From an uncultured Methylobacillus sp. (lineage in GTDB: Bacteria > Pseudomonadota > Gammaproteobacteria > Burkholderiales > Methylophilaceae): 64,000 nucleotides of DNA. Positions 10,601-17,413 of the stretch are shown in pieces (positions within the stretch are counted from its first letter, which is position 1; the number at the start of each line of letters is the position of its first letter). The notes under the pieces were generated by a model. That model ran no database searches and was not told the DNA's origin. It saw nothing but the letters and a program-made list of their open reading frames with translations. The stretch is taken from assembly GCA_903824575.1 (NCBI GenBank), contig CAIJXJ010000224.1, positions 17,320-81,319 on the forward strand, read 5' to 3'. A program made the position numbers and the translations under genes.

Positions 10601-11203
10601 GACTTGGAACAACTCTCTGGCGCAGGGCTCTACGATTCAGTGATCGGTGTCCGGCCCGAGGAATGCGCCGCCGCGATCCGCAGGGTCTGGGCCTCTATCT
10701 GGACGCGGCGCGCCACCTTGAGTCGAATTCAAGCAGGTATCCCGCATGAACATATCCACATGGCGGTGCTCGTTCAGGCCATGATAGACCCCGCGATTTC
10801 CTTCGTCATGCACACCCTGGATCCTTCAACCAAAGACCCAGAAACTGCCTATGTAGAGCTTGCTTTCGGCCTTGGCGAAACCCTGGCATCAGCTTCTCAG
10901 CCTGGCACGCCTTACCGGCTCAGATGTCATCGCACGTCAGGAGCAACGACTTTACTCAACTGCGCCAGCTTCAGCTACGCGCTAAGGCCTGGAGCCCACG
11001 GCGAGTCATTTAAGGAGCGCCTCAACTACAGCCTGAGCCCGCTAGCAGCCGATGCAGGGGCGCTCCAAGACTTGGGGGCGCGGTTCGCCAGTATTGCTGG
11101 GTTGCTGCAGCAGCGGCTCGGCTGCCCTCAGGACGTAGAAGGCATACTGACAAGCGATGACTGCCTCTACCTCGTGCAAACAAGACCACAGCAAGGCATT
11201 TGA
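7601..11203 (+). CDS. TIM barrel fused to phosphoglucan, water dikinase (PWD)-like protein
   Basis: A 1200-residue fusion. Residues ~1-268 are a xylose-isomerase/endonuclease IV-type TIM barrel with the expected metal-ligand positions: IENTPE (~141), CLDIGHAN (~172), HAHVHENYGD (~203) and LEVWP (~248). Residues ~270-328 are a basic, proline-rich linker. From ~329 the protein follows plant PWD (GWD3): PLTRIRDIAHRNDIPHDLKN, QNKLHRCAGPEDFQTSEEIL, the phosphohistidine site His808 in PQLSHLGVRARQ, then RSSANGEDLEQLSGAGLYDS (994-1013), RRVWASIWTRRATLSR, FGLGETLAS and a final YLVQTRPQ. In plants PWD phosphorylates C3 of glucans already phosphorylated by GWD and carries an N-terminal CBM20; here the barrel takes that place. 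It sits 40 bp after GWD and 1 bp before the next gene. The barrel's reaction is unknown. Confidence 0.9.
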   Translation: MTERIRIGNQTAFSATESLAPLEFAIAQGFDAFEWFSDKKYYDDGTSRGWDFSDMGPEERTRIALIGKERDILYTVHVPWQANPLYPQGEALLMESVDFAKDIGADLINLHLYPEHGPDVFLKRLAPVITYAMERGVRIAIENTPETSPSDFREFFVHLAQSEFKNAAVGMCLDIGHANLYEKTHNDFIRFIDELGSQVPIIHAHVHENYGDADRHMPLFTGPARENDSGIRAFTERLEHRNFKGVMVLEVWPQPPELLTQAEQRLRGMLHIKTDQRQGKDKKKIQQSPDERDRPKRKTRNPVAPPPRPERDGLSAGPTTELGALPDYATKEDEFTRTVVLANQQYHSWRERLGWVHATLAHADFDPDPEHLATLAVYLRFLGTGEVACEEDGRHFRPNHHASAAADIENVLERIANAENAWILRKIYPWLPSFADDFCRREPLTRIRDIAHRNDIPHDLKNEIKHRLQNKLHRCAGPEDFQTSEEILKRITAQGANYSAEFVRQFEIFHQELGEFFNASTLDVRLRDIQSGLDAKEATLVERLLTLKAKQQRSNQELLALLDALTAIRNFIALRLKSTEGARRQHLRSTDIALEDYAFALLSEAANRFEASATTGSWDTMLNLLQLTLTNTRLSMIGPEEAAVLESELAAWTATLADSAFNSDRLALLWFKSTLERAERLAEDYTDQVLSLFPGRVTSLGKALKVPQNSIALFCEGDIRGNIVFQLSKLVGILRKGVRNALSLSPWETVVPAEAYGLLVEADTLSSLEGGSPDHPVIALIKKAAGDEEIPTGVRGILLGHAIPQLSHLGVRARQARIAFAATDDRHLLETCKDFLGKNMHLRVGADEMSLQVSQRSGVAADEAPAPRKVELPETRLSHVLSWVPAGAATDETCGAKSASAGRLLAIAEESNGLFAAPRALALPFGIMEHCLKLMPGLESEYRTLQNRLSETSDSQLDVVLKGLQTLIERIEVPGELVAAIADAFGQDTNLAVRSSANGEDLEQLSGAGLYDSVIGVRPEECAAAIRRVWASIWTRRATLSRIQAGIPHEHIHMAVLVQAMIDPAISFVMHTLDPSTKDPETAYVELAFGLGETLASASQPGTPYRLRCHRTSGATTLLNCASFSYALRPGAHGESFKERLNYSLSPLAADAGALQDLGARFASIAGLLQQRLGCPQDVEGILTSDDCLYLVQTRPQQGI

Positions 11204-11204
11204 C

Positions 11205-12230
11205 ATGGCTCCCAAACTCCTATCGATCATGCACGTCCAGCCGCCCATTACGGGAGATATAGCCCTACTCCAGTTGGCACGCTTGCGCCTGCAAGAGGCT
11301 GGTCTTGGCGGAGAACTTTATCCGGGCAACCCCCAGCATCTGGATCTGCTGCTTCCATTTCGGACTGACCAATCATGTACCGCGCATTTGCCGCGCGACA
11401 TCAACCTGCTGGATGAAAATGGACGGGACGCAGTGATTGCCTTTGCGCGGCGAGCTGCAGGCAAGTTCTACGGCTTGGTAGTCCATGATCATGGAAGTTT
11501 TGAAGGCAGGCTGGCGGAGGTTGTGGACGCCTTTCGTAGCCTTGACCATCGTCTGATTGAGATGAAGAATCCACCACTCGTATTCGTGGAATATGCAGTC
11601 GGCCTCGAACTGGATTATTTCGCCAGCCTGTTCGAAAAGACCCGTGATCTCGCACACATGTGTGCCTGCATTGACATTGGTCATATGGGCATTTTCACTT
11701 GCAGACAACGCTTTGCCGCGCGGTTCAATGGCCGCAATGTTTGTAAACTACGTCCTGACACAGCTGATCTGCCCGAATGTATCGAGGCTGTCCAGCAAGC
11801 CGTTCAAGAGACCACGCCCATCGTAGTTAATCTGGTTAGCCGATTGTCCTCGCTTGGCAAACCCATCCACTTTCACCTGCACGACGGCCATCCTCTTTCC
11901 ACCCTCAGCCAGTTCGGAGTGTCTGACCATTTGAGCTTCCTGCAACAGATTCATATTCCTTTCCCTTATGAGGGCCGACAATTACTCGATGGGATTTATG
12001 GGCCAAGCGGATTGAGCAGGGTCATACGGGCAGCCTTGTCAGAATTGCCGGCGGAAAAACTCTCATTCATGCTGGAAATGCATCCCCAGCCAGGGCGTAC
12101 ACCGCTCGACCGGCATGGCCACCTTTTCGAGCACTGGAAAGATAAAACGAATGCAGAGCAGATGAACTATTGGCTAGAAAAGCTAATCGAGAACAGCACA
12201 TTGCTTCGCAACATCTGCCATCCAAGCTGA
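11205..12230 (+). CDS. Stand-alone sugar isomerase/endonuclease IV-like TIM barrel protein
   Basis: A 341-residue protein with the same run of motifs as the barrel fused to the PWD upstream: VEYAVG, CIDIGHMGI, HFHLHDGHPLSTL and LEMHPQPG, spaced as metal ligands of AP-endonuclease-2/xylose-isomerase-type barrels. The extra HDGHPL...HLSF segment is rich in histidine. There is no signal peptide. The ATG at 11205 follows the PWD stop by a single base, so the two are translationally coupled; a longer upstream reading would overlap the PWD gene by nearly 50 bp. Being the last gene of the dikinase operon, it probably acts on the phosphorylated glucan or on a sugar released from it, as an isomerase, epimerase or metal-dependent phosphoesterase. 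The sequence does not decide among these. Confidence 0.75.
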   Translation: MAPKLLSIMHVQPPITGDIALLQLARLRLQEAGLGGELYPGNPQHLDLLLPFRTDQSCTAHLPRDINLLDENGRDAVIAFARRAAGKFYGLVVHDHGSFEGRLAEVVDAFRSLDHRLIEMKNPPLVFVEYAVGLELDYFASLFEKTRDLAHMCACIDIGHMGIFTCRQRFAARFNGRNVCKLRPDTADLPECIEAVQQAVQETTPIVVNLVSRLSSLGKPIHFHLHDGHPLSTLSQFGVSDHLSFLQQIHIPFPYEGRQLLDGIYGPSGLSRVIRAALSELPAEKLSFMLEMHPQPGRTPLDRHGHLFEHWKDKTNAEQMNYWLEKLIENSTLLRNICHPS

Positions 12231-12338
12231 TCGCTTAGGACGAGGTAGGAGTCTGCTATCCGCATTTTTAGATGAGCGAGACAGCTTCGGCCATCACCGC
12301 CCTTCAAATTCAACCGCGGCACCAGATTTCACGGATTG

Positions 12339-12366
12339 ACGAAGCCACCGGCAGTCGTAATTTTTT
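12339..12366 (+). terminator. Weak candidate terminator of the dikinase operon
   Basis: ACGA and GCC arms face GGC and TCGT arms around an ACC loop, with a small internal loop, followed by AATTTTTT. It lies about 110 bp after the last gene of the rightward operon and just before the convergent TPR gene's stop. The stem is short, so this is tentative. Confidence 0.35.
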
Positions 12367-12372
12367 GAACTA

Positions 12373-13980
12373 TTAGCGATTGGCGACGGCCGGTTTCAGG
12401 TCGAAAGCCACACATACCCGATCTTCGTCTGAACTGAATGGTAGGGTGTGATGGAACAGCGAGGAGGGGAACAGCACGATATCGCCCACCTCCTGTACCA
12501 CGACTTCGGTGGGGAAGTCATCGTGTTGCTTTGGATAGCCGTCACCGTGCGTGCTGTAGGCAAAACCGGCATCCGTGATATGGACTTTTTGCTTAGGTAG
12601 CTTGAGGTAAACGCAGCCGCTGATCCAGCCTTCCTCATGAATGTGTGAGCCAAGGTTGCCGCCCTTCTTCATCTTCAGGTACCAGGAACTGCTGAAGTCG
12701 ATGTCGGTCGGGAAAGAGCGTATCAGTTCGCAATTCTCGTCGGCAAAATGCTCGCAATATTCCGAGATCTTCTGCTTGACCAGCACCGCCAGTTGCTGGA
12801 ATGCCGGTTCCGGGCGTTTGAGCAAGTTGCCTGCTGACTGCATGCCGGCGTAGAGTCGACCCTGCATGCGTGCGGCAATGGGTGTGCGGTCTATGGTTTC
12901 CAGCACTTCTTTGAGCAATGGACTGTCTGGTGCGCTCAGTTCGGGAATGTTGGTGTGCCAGGCAAAGCGCATCGGATCTGGACAGAAGTTGTACTCGTCC
13001 ACCACGCCGAAATTGGTGGCGTGGTGGGTGGACAGGGTGGCCAGCATCATCGATTTCTTGCCGGAATGCACCATGGTATTCAGTTTTTCGCGAAATTCAT
13101 CAAAGCGCTCGGTCTTGTACAGACATTCCATGGCGCGCTCCTGGAAATCCTCGAAGCGGGAGCGCTCGAAATACGGGATGGCTTCCTTGTATTGCTTGGC
13201 CAGGCTGTGAAACTCGCCCATGTTGTAGTTAGCGTTGGGGTGGTCTGGATCAATGGCCATGGCGTTTTCATAGCATTGGATGGCCTCGGTCATGTTGCCA
13301 CGGTCGCGGAATATTTCACCTAGATTGTTGTGTGCGTCGGCATAGCTGGGGTGGATTTCCAGTGCCTTCAGGTAACTGTCCATGGCCTCCTGATGTTTGC
13401 CTTCGTCGCGTAGTGCCGTTCCCAGGTTGAAGTAGCCGCGTGCGTCGGGCTGGATCGCCAGCGCCCGGTGATAGGTAGCAATTGCCTGTTCCAGCTTGCC
13501 TTGTTTTTGCAGCACGGTGCCAAGGTTGCCAAGGGCTTCATAGAAGCCAGGTTCAAGAGCAATGGCGCGGCGGTAGGCGTCAACGGCCTCATCGAGGCGA
13601 CCATGCTGCTGCAGGATGATGCCAAGATTAAAATGCGCGACGGCGAGGCCTGGTTTCAGCGCCACCGCCTGGCGGTAACTGGCAATCGCTTCCTCTACTT
13701 GATCCAGATGGCCTAACACCACGCCGAGGTTAAAATGGATTTCGGCGACCTTGGGGTCGATGGCGATCGCCCGGCGATAGGTTGCTGCAGCATCGAGAAA
13801 TTTCTGCTGGCCTTCGAGGGCGACGCCCAGCACATTGTGCAGGATGAAAGCTTCGGGGTAAGTCCTGAGCAGACTGCGGGCAGAGGCCTCGGCCTGAGCC
13901 AGGCGGCCGCTGTTAAGCAGGTTGAGAAGCGGCTGGATTTCAGCCTGGCTGGGCGGTCTTGTGGCTTGTGCGGGCTTCAT
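12373..13980 (-). CDS. TPR-repeat protein with C-terminal 2OG-Fe(II) oxygenase-like domain
   Basis: A 535-residue protein. About eight tetratricopeptide repeats of ~34 residues occupy roughly residues 20-285 (units such as AVDAYRRAIALEPGFYEALG). The C-terminal ~200 residues look like a putative 2-oxoglutarate/Fe(II) oxygenase, with candidate iron ligands in GSHIHEEGWISGCVYL and LFPSSLFHHTLPF and a candidate 2OG-binding Arg in DRVCVAFDL. TPR-oxygenase proteins of this type are thought to hydroxylate protein targets; the target here is unknown. The ATG at 13980 is chosen because AAGGA precedes it by 7 nt; a start 13 codons earlier has no such site. It stands alone, convergent with the glucan operon and 56 bp after rsuA on the same strand. 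Confidence 0.8.
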   Translation of the reverse strand: MKPAQATRPPSQAEIQPLLNLLNSGRLAQAEASARSLLRTYPEAFILHNVLGVALEGQQKFLDAAATYRRAIAIDPKVAEIHFNLGVVLGHLDQVEEAIASYRQAVALKPGLAVAHFNLGIILQQHGRLDEAVDAYRRAIALEPGFYEALGNLGTVLQKQGKLEQAIATYHRALAIQPDARGYFNLGTALRDEGKHQEAMDSYLKALEIHPSYADAHNNLGEIFRDRGNMTEAIQCYENAMAIDPDHPNANYNMGEFHSLAKQYKEAIPYFERSRFEDFQERAMECLYKTERFDEFREKLNTMVHSGKKSMMLATLSTHHATNFGVVDEYNFCPDPMRFAWHTNIPELSAPDSPLLKEVLETIDRTPIAARMQGRLYAGMQSAGNLLKRPEPAFQQLAVLVKQKISEYCEHFADENCELIRSFPTDIDFSSSWYLKMKKGGNLGSHIHEEGWISGCVYLKLPKQKVHITDAGFAYSTHGDGYPKQHDDFPTEVVVQEVGDIVLFPSSLFHHTLPFSSDEDRVCVAFDLKPAVANR

Positions 13981-14036
13981 ATCGAATTCCTTGATACACG
14001 ACGTACTCAATGACGCCACATACTAATTCAAAATAG

Positions 14037-14738
14037 TCATTTGCGCAGCTTTTCCAGGTCGGCGTCCGTCAGCCAGCGCCACTTACCGACCGGCAGATCT
14101 TTCGGTAGCACCAGGTCGCCGATGGCGATGCGGTTCAAGGCTTCGACCCGATTGCCGACGGCGGCGACCATGCGTTTGACCTGATGGTATTTGCCTTCGC
14201 CCAGCGTCAGGCGCATAACGTGAGTGCTCACCTGTGTGCAAGCCAGCGCCGCGACAGGAATTGGGTCGTCTGCCAACCGCACGCCAGCAACCAGCGCGGC
14301 GGTCTGTTCGGCGTTGATGGCATGTTTGGCGGTGATCTCGTACACCTTGGGCACTTTCCACTTGGGCGAGCCCATGCGATGGATAAACACGCCATCATCG
14401 GAGAACAGCAACAGGCCGGTGGTGTCCTCGTCCAGGCGGCCAATGGTCTGCACGCCCCTTTCTCTTAACGGCGAGGGTAGCAGGGCATGGACGCCAGGAT
14501 GGTGCTGGGGTTTCAGTGAGCATTCATAGCCGGCCGGTTTGTTCAGCATCAGATAGGTTTTTTCGCAGTAGGGCCAAGGTTCGCCATCCACGGTAAATTG
14601 CAGGTTGGCGGTGGAAAAATCCGTGAACGGATCGTCACACGGTTCGCCGTTGACCGTTACCCGGTCGGCGTGGACGAGAATGCGACACAGCTTGCGGCTG
14701 CCAAAGCCCTGGGAATGGAGGATGCGTTCAAGTTGCAT
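14037..14738 (-). CDS. rsuA: 16S rRNA pseudouridine(516) synthase RsuA
   Basis: RsuA converts U516 of 16S rRNA to pseudouridine in the small-subunit precursor. The 233-residue protein begins with an S4 RNA-binding domain (MQLERILHSQGFGSRKLCR), then the RsuA/RluB-type catalytic domain with the active Asp in GRLDEDTTGLLL and the GEGKYHQVKRM motif. Its length equals the family norm (about 231). RluB, RluE and RluF are related, but the short S4-plus-catalytic form and the C-terminal region fit RsuA best. It is divergent from the TrmH-family gene, with 86 bp between their starts. Confidence 0.88.
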   Translation of the reverse strand: MQLERILHSQGFGSRKLCRILVHADRVTVNGEPCDDPFTDFSTANLQFTVDGEPWPYCEKTYLMLNKPAGYECSLKPQHHPGVHALLPSPLRERGVQTIGRLDEDTTGLLLFSDDGVFIHRMGSPKWKVPKVYEITAKHAINAEQTAALVAGVRLADDPIPVAALACTQVSTHVMRLTLGEGKYHQVKRMVAAVGNRVEALNRIAIGDLVLPKDLPVGKWRWLTDADLEKLRK

Positions 14739-14824
14739 GGGGTTCTTTCAAGGCGTGAAAACTAAACTCAAGGACCCTATTTTAATAGGATAATGCGCGT
14801 TCTGGACCGCAAGCATGAGCCGCA

Positions 14825-15598
14825 ATGAAAACCATCCACTCTCGCGATAACCCTACATTCCGCCAATTGAAAAAACTGTCGGAGTCCGCACGCGAGCGCC
14901 GTAAAACGGGGCAGACCCTGCTCGATGGGGTGCACCTGATAGACGCCTGCCTGCAAGTCGGGCTGATGCCGGAAACACTGGTGCTGAGGGAGGATGCGGC
15001 GACCCATGCCGAGATGGCGTCCCTGCTGCAACGGGCGGTGAAAGCTAAAATCCTGATGTTGTCACCGGCGCTGTTCACCGAAATTTCACCGGTGGAAACA
15101 CCGGTCGGCATTCTGGCCGTGATTAACATTCCACACGGCACCGTCGCTGAACCTCCTGAATTCGCTCTTCTGCTGGAAGACCTGCAGGACCCTGGTAACC
15201 TTGGCTCGGTGCTGCGCTCGGCTGCCGCCGCCGGCGTACAGGTGGCGTGGCTGTCGACGGGCTGCGTCGATGCCTGGTCACCCAAGGTTTTGCGTGCCGG
15301 CATGGGTGCACATTTTGTGTTGCCCATCGTGGAGCGGGCCGATCTCAATGCCCTGGTTGCGGGCTTCAATGGTGTGACACTGGCGGCCTGCCTCGCGGGT
15401 GAGTCGCTTTACGACCTTGACCTCAAGGTCCCGATTGCCTTCATGATAGGCAATGAGGGCGCAGGGTTGAGTCCTGCCCTGGTTGCAGCCGCCAGTCGGC
15501 GCTTCACCATCCCCATGCCGGGCGCGGTGGAGTCGCTCAATGCCGCCGCAGCAACAGCTATCTGCCTGTTCGAACGTGTGCGCCAAACACAATTTTAG
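14825..15598 (+). CDS. TrmH/SpoU-family RNA 2'-O-methyltransferase
   Basis: SpoU-type enzymes methylate ribose 2'-OH in tRNA or rRNA using S-adenosylmethionine, through a C-terminal trefoil knot. The 257 residues contain an N-terminal substrate-binding segment (SRDNPTFRQLKKLSES, TLLDGVHLID) and the three SpoU motifs: LLEDLQDPGNLGSVLRSAAA, FMIGNEGAGLSP and PMPGAVESLNAAAATAICLFE. The target nucleoside cannot be inferred; RlmB-like or tRNA targets are possible. Its 3' end overlaps the convergent hslO gene by 4 bp, so the two stop codons interlock. Confidence 0.88.
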   Translation: MKTIHSRDNPTFRQLKKLSESARERRKTGQTLLDGVHLIDACLQVGLMPETLVLREDAATHAEMASLLQRAVKAKILMLSPALFTEISPVETPVGILAVINIPHGTVAEPPEFALLLEDLQDPGNLGSVLRSAAAAGVQVAWLSTGCVDAWSPKVLRAGMGAHFVLPIVERADLNALVAGFNGVTLAACLAGESLYDLDLKVPIAFMIGNEGAGLSPALVAAASRRFTIPMPGAVESLNAAAATAICLFERVRQTQF

Positions 15599-16470
15599 TG
15601 CCGCGTATCGCTGCCGGGGGCTGACATCTCGCTGGAAAAAACCTGTTCGACATCGATTCTGTCGAAGGTGTAGCGCTGGTTGCAGAATTCGCAATGCACT
15701 TCCAATTGCCCCTGTTCAGCAATCACGCTTTTGGCCTCAATAGCCCCCAGCATTCGCAGCATGTTGGCCACGTTTGCTCGCGAGCAACTGCATTGAAACC
15801 TGACAGTGTCGGGTCCGAACAGGCGGACATCCTCCTGATGGAACAAGCGGTGTAGGATTTCCGGCGCTGGCAGTTCCAGTAGTTCCCTCGAAGTCAGTGT
15901 GGTTGCGAGCTGGTTGATGCGCGCCCAGGCATCCTCATCCTGGTCTTCCCGTTCCGGCAATTTCTGCAAAAGCATGCCTGCCGCCCGCGTGTCGTCTGAC
16001 GCCAGGATCAGTTGCGTATCCAGCTGTTCCGAACGGGTCATGTAGTTCTGCAGCATGTCGGCCACACTGCTGCCTTCAATCGGAACAATGCCCTGATAGG
16101 TCTGTTTGCCATCCTTAGGGTCGAGCGTGATGACGAAACGGCCATCACCGACCATATCGGCCAGGCTGATTTCAGCCAGTTCGCCTTTCCATTTAGCTGT
16201 GGCTCGCATGGCAAGGTCACCGCTGCACTCGACCACCAGCAAGGATACCGGGCCGTTGCCCTGGATCTGCAGGATCAGTGCGCCTTGCAACTTGAGCGTC
16301 GCCGCCAGCAGGGCGGCAGCGGCCATCAATTCCCCCATCACACGCCGCAGCACGGTCGGATAATCATGATGCTCCAGCACCATCTGCCAGGAGGCATCGA
16401 GATGAACGATTTCACCTCGGATGGCGGCATTTTCAAACAGGAAGCGTTGCAGCGTATCTCGGTGGCTCAC
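15595..16470 (-). CDS. hslO: Redox-regulated chaperone Hsp33
   Basis: Hsp33 is a cytoplasmic holdase activated by oxidative unfolding: its C-terminal zinc centre releases zinc and forms disulfides. The 291 residues show the N-terminal dimer core (GELMAAAALLAATLKLQG, LLVVECSGDLAMRATAKW) and the C-terminal redox switch with FQCSCSRANV and CEFCNQRYTF, so all four zinc cysteines (CxC and CxxC) are present. Length matches the family. It overlaps the TrmH-family gene tail to tail by 4 bp. Confidence 0.95.
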   Translation of the reverse strand: MSHRDTLQRFLFENAAIRGEIVHLDASWQMVLEHHDYPTVLRRVMGELMAAAALLAATLKLQGALILQIQGNGPVSLLVVECSGDLAMRATAKWKGELAEISLADMVGDGRFVITLDPKDGKQTYQGIVPIEGSSVADMLQNYMTRSEQLDTQLILASDDTRAAGMLLQKLPEREDQDEDAWARINQLATTLTSRELLELPAPEILHRLFHQEDVRLFGPDTVRFQCSCSRANVANMLRMLGAIEAKSVIAEQGQLEVHCEFCNQRYTFDRIDVEQVFSSEMSAPGSDTRH

Positions 16471-16634
16471 GACGATGCTCTAAGGGTTGCAGAGGGCGTC
16501 ATGATACCATCGGCAACACTTGTTATCCTGATTGCTGTATGGGTAACTGCCAGTAGAATGATTGCTTGTCAGTCAGTTCTCGGCTGTAATAGTCGACGTT
16601 GCAGGAATATTTTATTCGTCATGGGGTAGCTGAA

Positions 16635-17324
16635 ATGAGATGTGGGGTTTGCGGCGGAACAAGCTTCAGAAGTACGGAGGTTCTGTGGGGGCAGTTAATT
16701 GATGATTGGCAACTTTCCCCGTCTGAGGTCGCTTATGTCGATCGCCAGCAAGGAACATGCTGTAATCAATGTGGTTCTAACCTCAGGTCAATCGCATTGG
16801 CAAATGCCCTTCGTGCCTTTTTGGGGGCAGAGCAATTCTTGCTGGAAGTTGTGATTTCTGAACAGCTCAGTAAGCTGTCCGTTTTGGAAATCAACGAAGC
16901 TGGCATGTTATCTCCTCTGCTTCAGCAGTTCGGGGGATATGTCTACGCCGCTTACCCTGCGGTTGACATTCATGCGCTCCCTTATGAGGACTGCACATTT
17001 GACGTGGTTTTGCATTCTGATACGCTTGAACATGTTGAGAATCCGGTTCATGCACTGGTCGAGTGTCGCAGAGTTCTTAAAGCCGGGGGTGCCCTTTGCT
17101 TTACCGTTCCAACCATTGTCGGACGCATGTCACGTAGTCGCGAGGGGCTGCCAAAAAGCTTTCATGGGGCCGCCACAACGACAGTGAACGATTATGTCGT
17201 GCAAACAGAATTTGGGGCAGATGTCTGGACTTACGTGCTGGAGGCCGGATTTTCTGAGGTTTCAATTCATTCCGTTGAATATCCTGCTGGTATTGCTTTT
17301 CTGGCGCGAAAAACAGCTGGCTGA
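16635..17324 (+). CDS. Class I SAM-dependent methyltransferase with N-terminal zinc-ribbon-like cysteines
   Basis: A 229-residue protein. The N terminus has two CxxC pairs (MRCGVCGGTSF and GTCCNQCGSNLRS), probably a small zinc ribbon. The remainder is a Methyltransf_11-type domain: the DVVLHSDTLEHVENPVHAL motif, the post-motif RRVLKAGGALCFTVP, and a C-terminal ADVWTYVLEAGFSEV segment. The usual glycine-rich SAM motif I is poorly kept (LEINEAGMLSPLLQQFG). The ATG at 16635 is chosen; a TTG 12 codons upstream is weaker. Such genes often act in surface polysaccharide or lipid modification; nothing nearby settles the substrate. The DNA looks more AT-rich than its neighbours, perhaps from transfer. 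Confidence 0.72.
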   Translation: MRCGVCGGTSFRSTEVLWGQLIDDWQLSPSEVAYVDRQQGTCCNQCGSNLRSIALANALRAFLGAEQFLLEVVISEQLSKLSVLEINEAGMLSPLLQQFGGYVYAAYPAVDIHALPYEDCTFDVVLHSDTLEHVENPVHALVECRRVLKAGGALCFTVPTIVGRMSRSREGLPKSFHGAATTTVNDYVVQTEFGADVWTYVLEAGFSEVSIHSVEYPAGIAFLARKTAG

Positions 17325-17413
17325 CGATTTCCGGATTGGGCTGAAATCGAAATAGTCATGCCTGTTATCGCGCAATTACTTCCCTACTGCAGGCGTGTTG
17401 CGCTGGACCGCCA

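Noticed and set aside
4084..11203. Annotation of the two dikinases as PEP synthase or pyruvate phosphate dikinase
   Set aside because: Both share the phosphohistidine and nucleotide-binding domains with those enzymes, but neither has the C-terminal PEP/pyruvate TIM barrel, and both carry GWD- or PWD-specific blocks.
85..12230. Search for a SEX4/LSF2-like phosphoglucan phosphatase in the glucan locus
   Set aside because: No HCxxGxxR-type dual-specificity phosphatase motif was noticed in any of the five genes.
14776..14789. CCTATTTTAATAGG as an operator between rsuA and the TrmH-family gene
   Set aside because: Only the outer five bases are palindromic; it may simply be part of a promoter and no regulator can be named.
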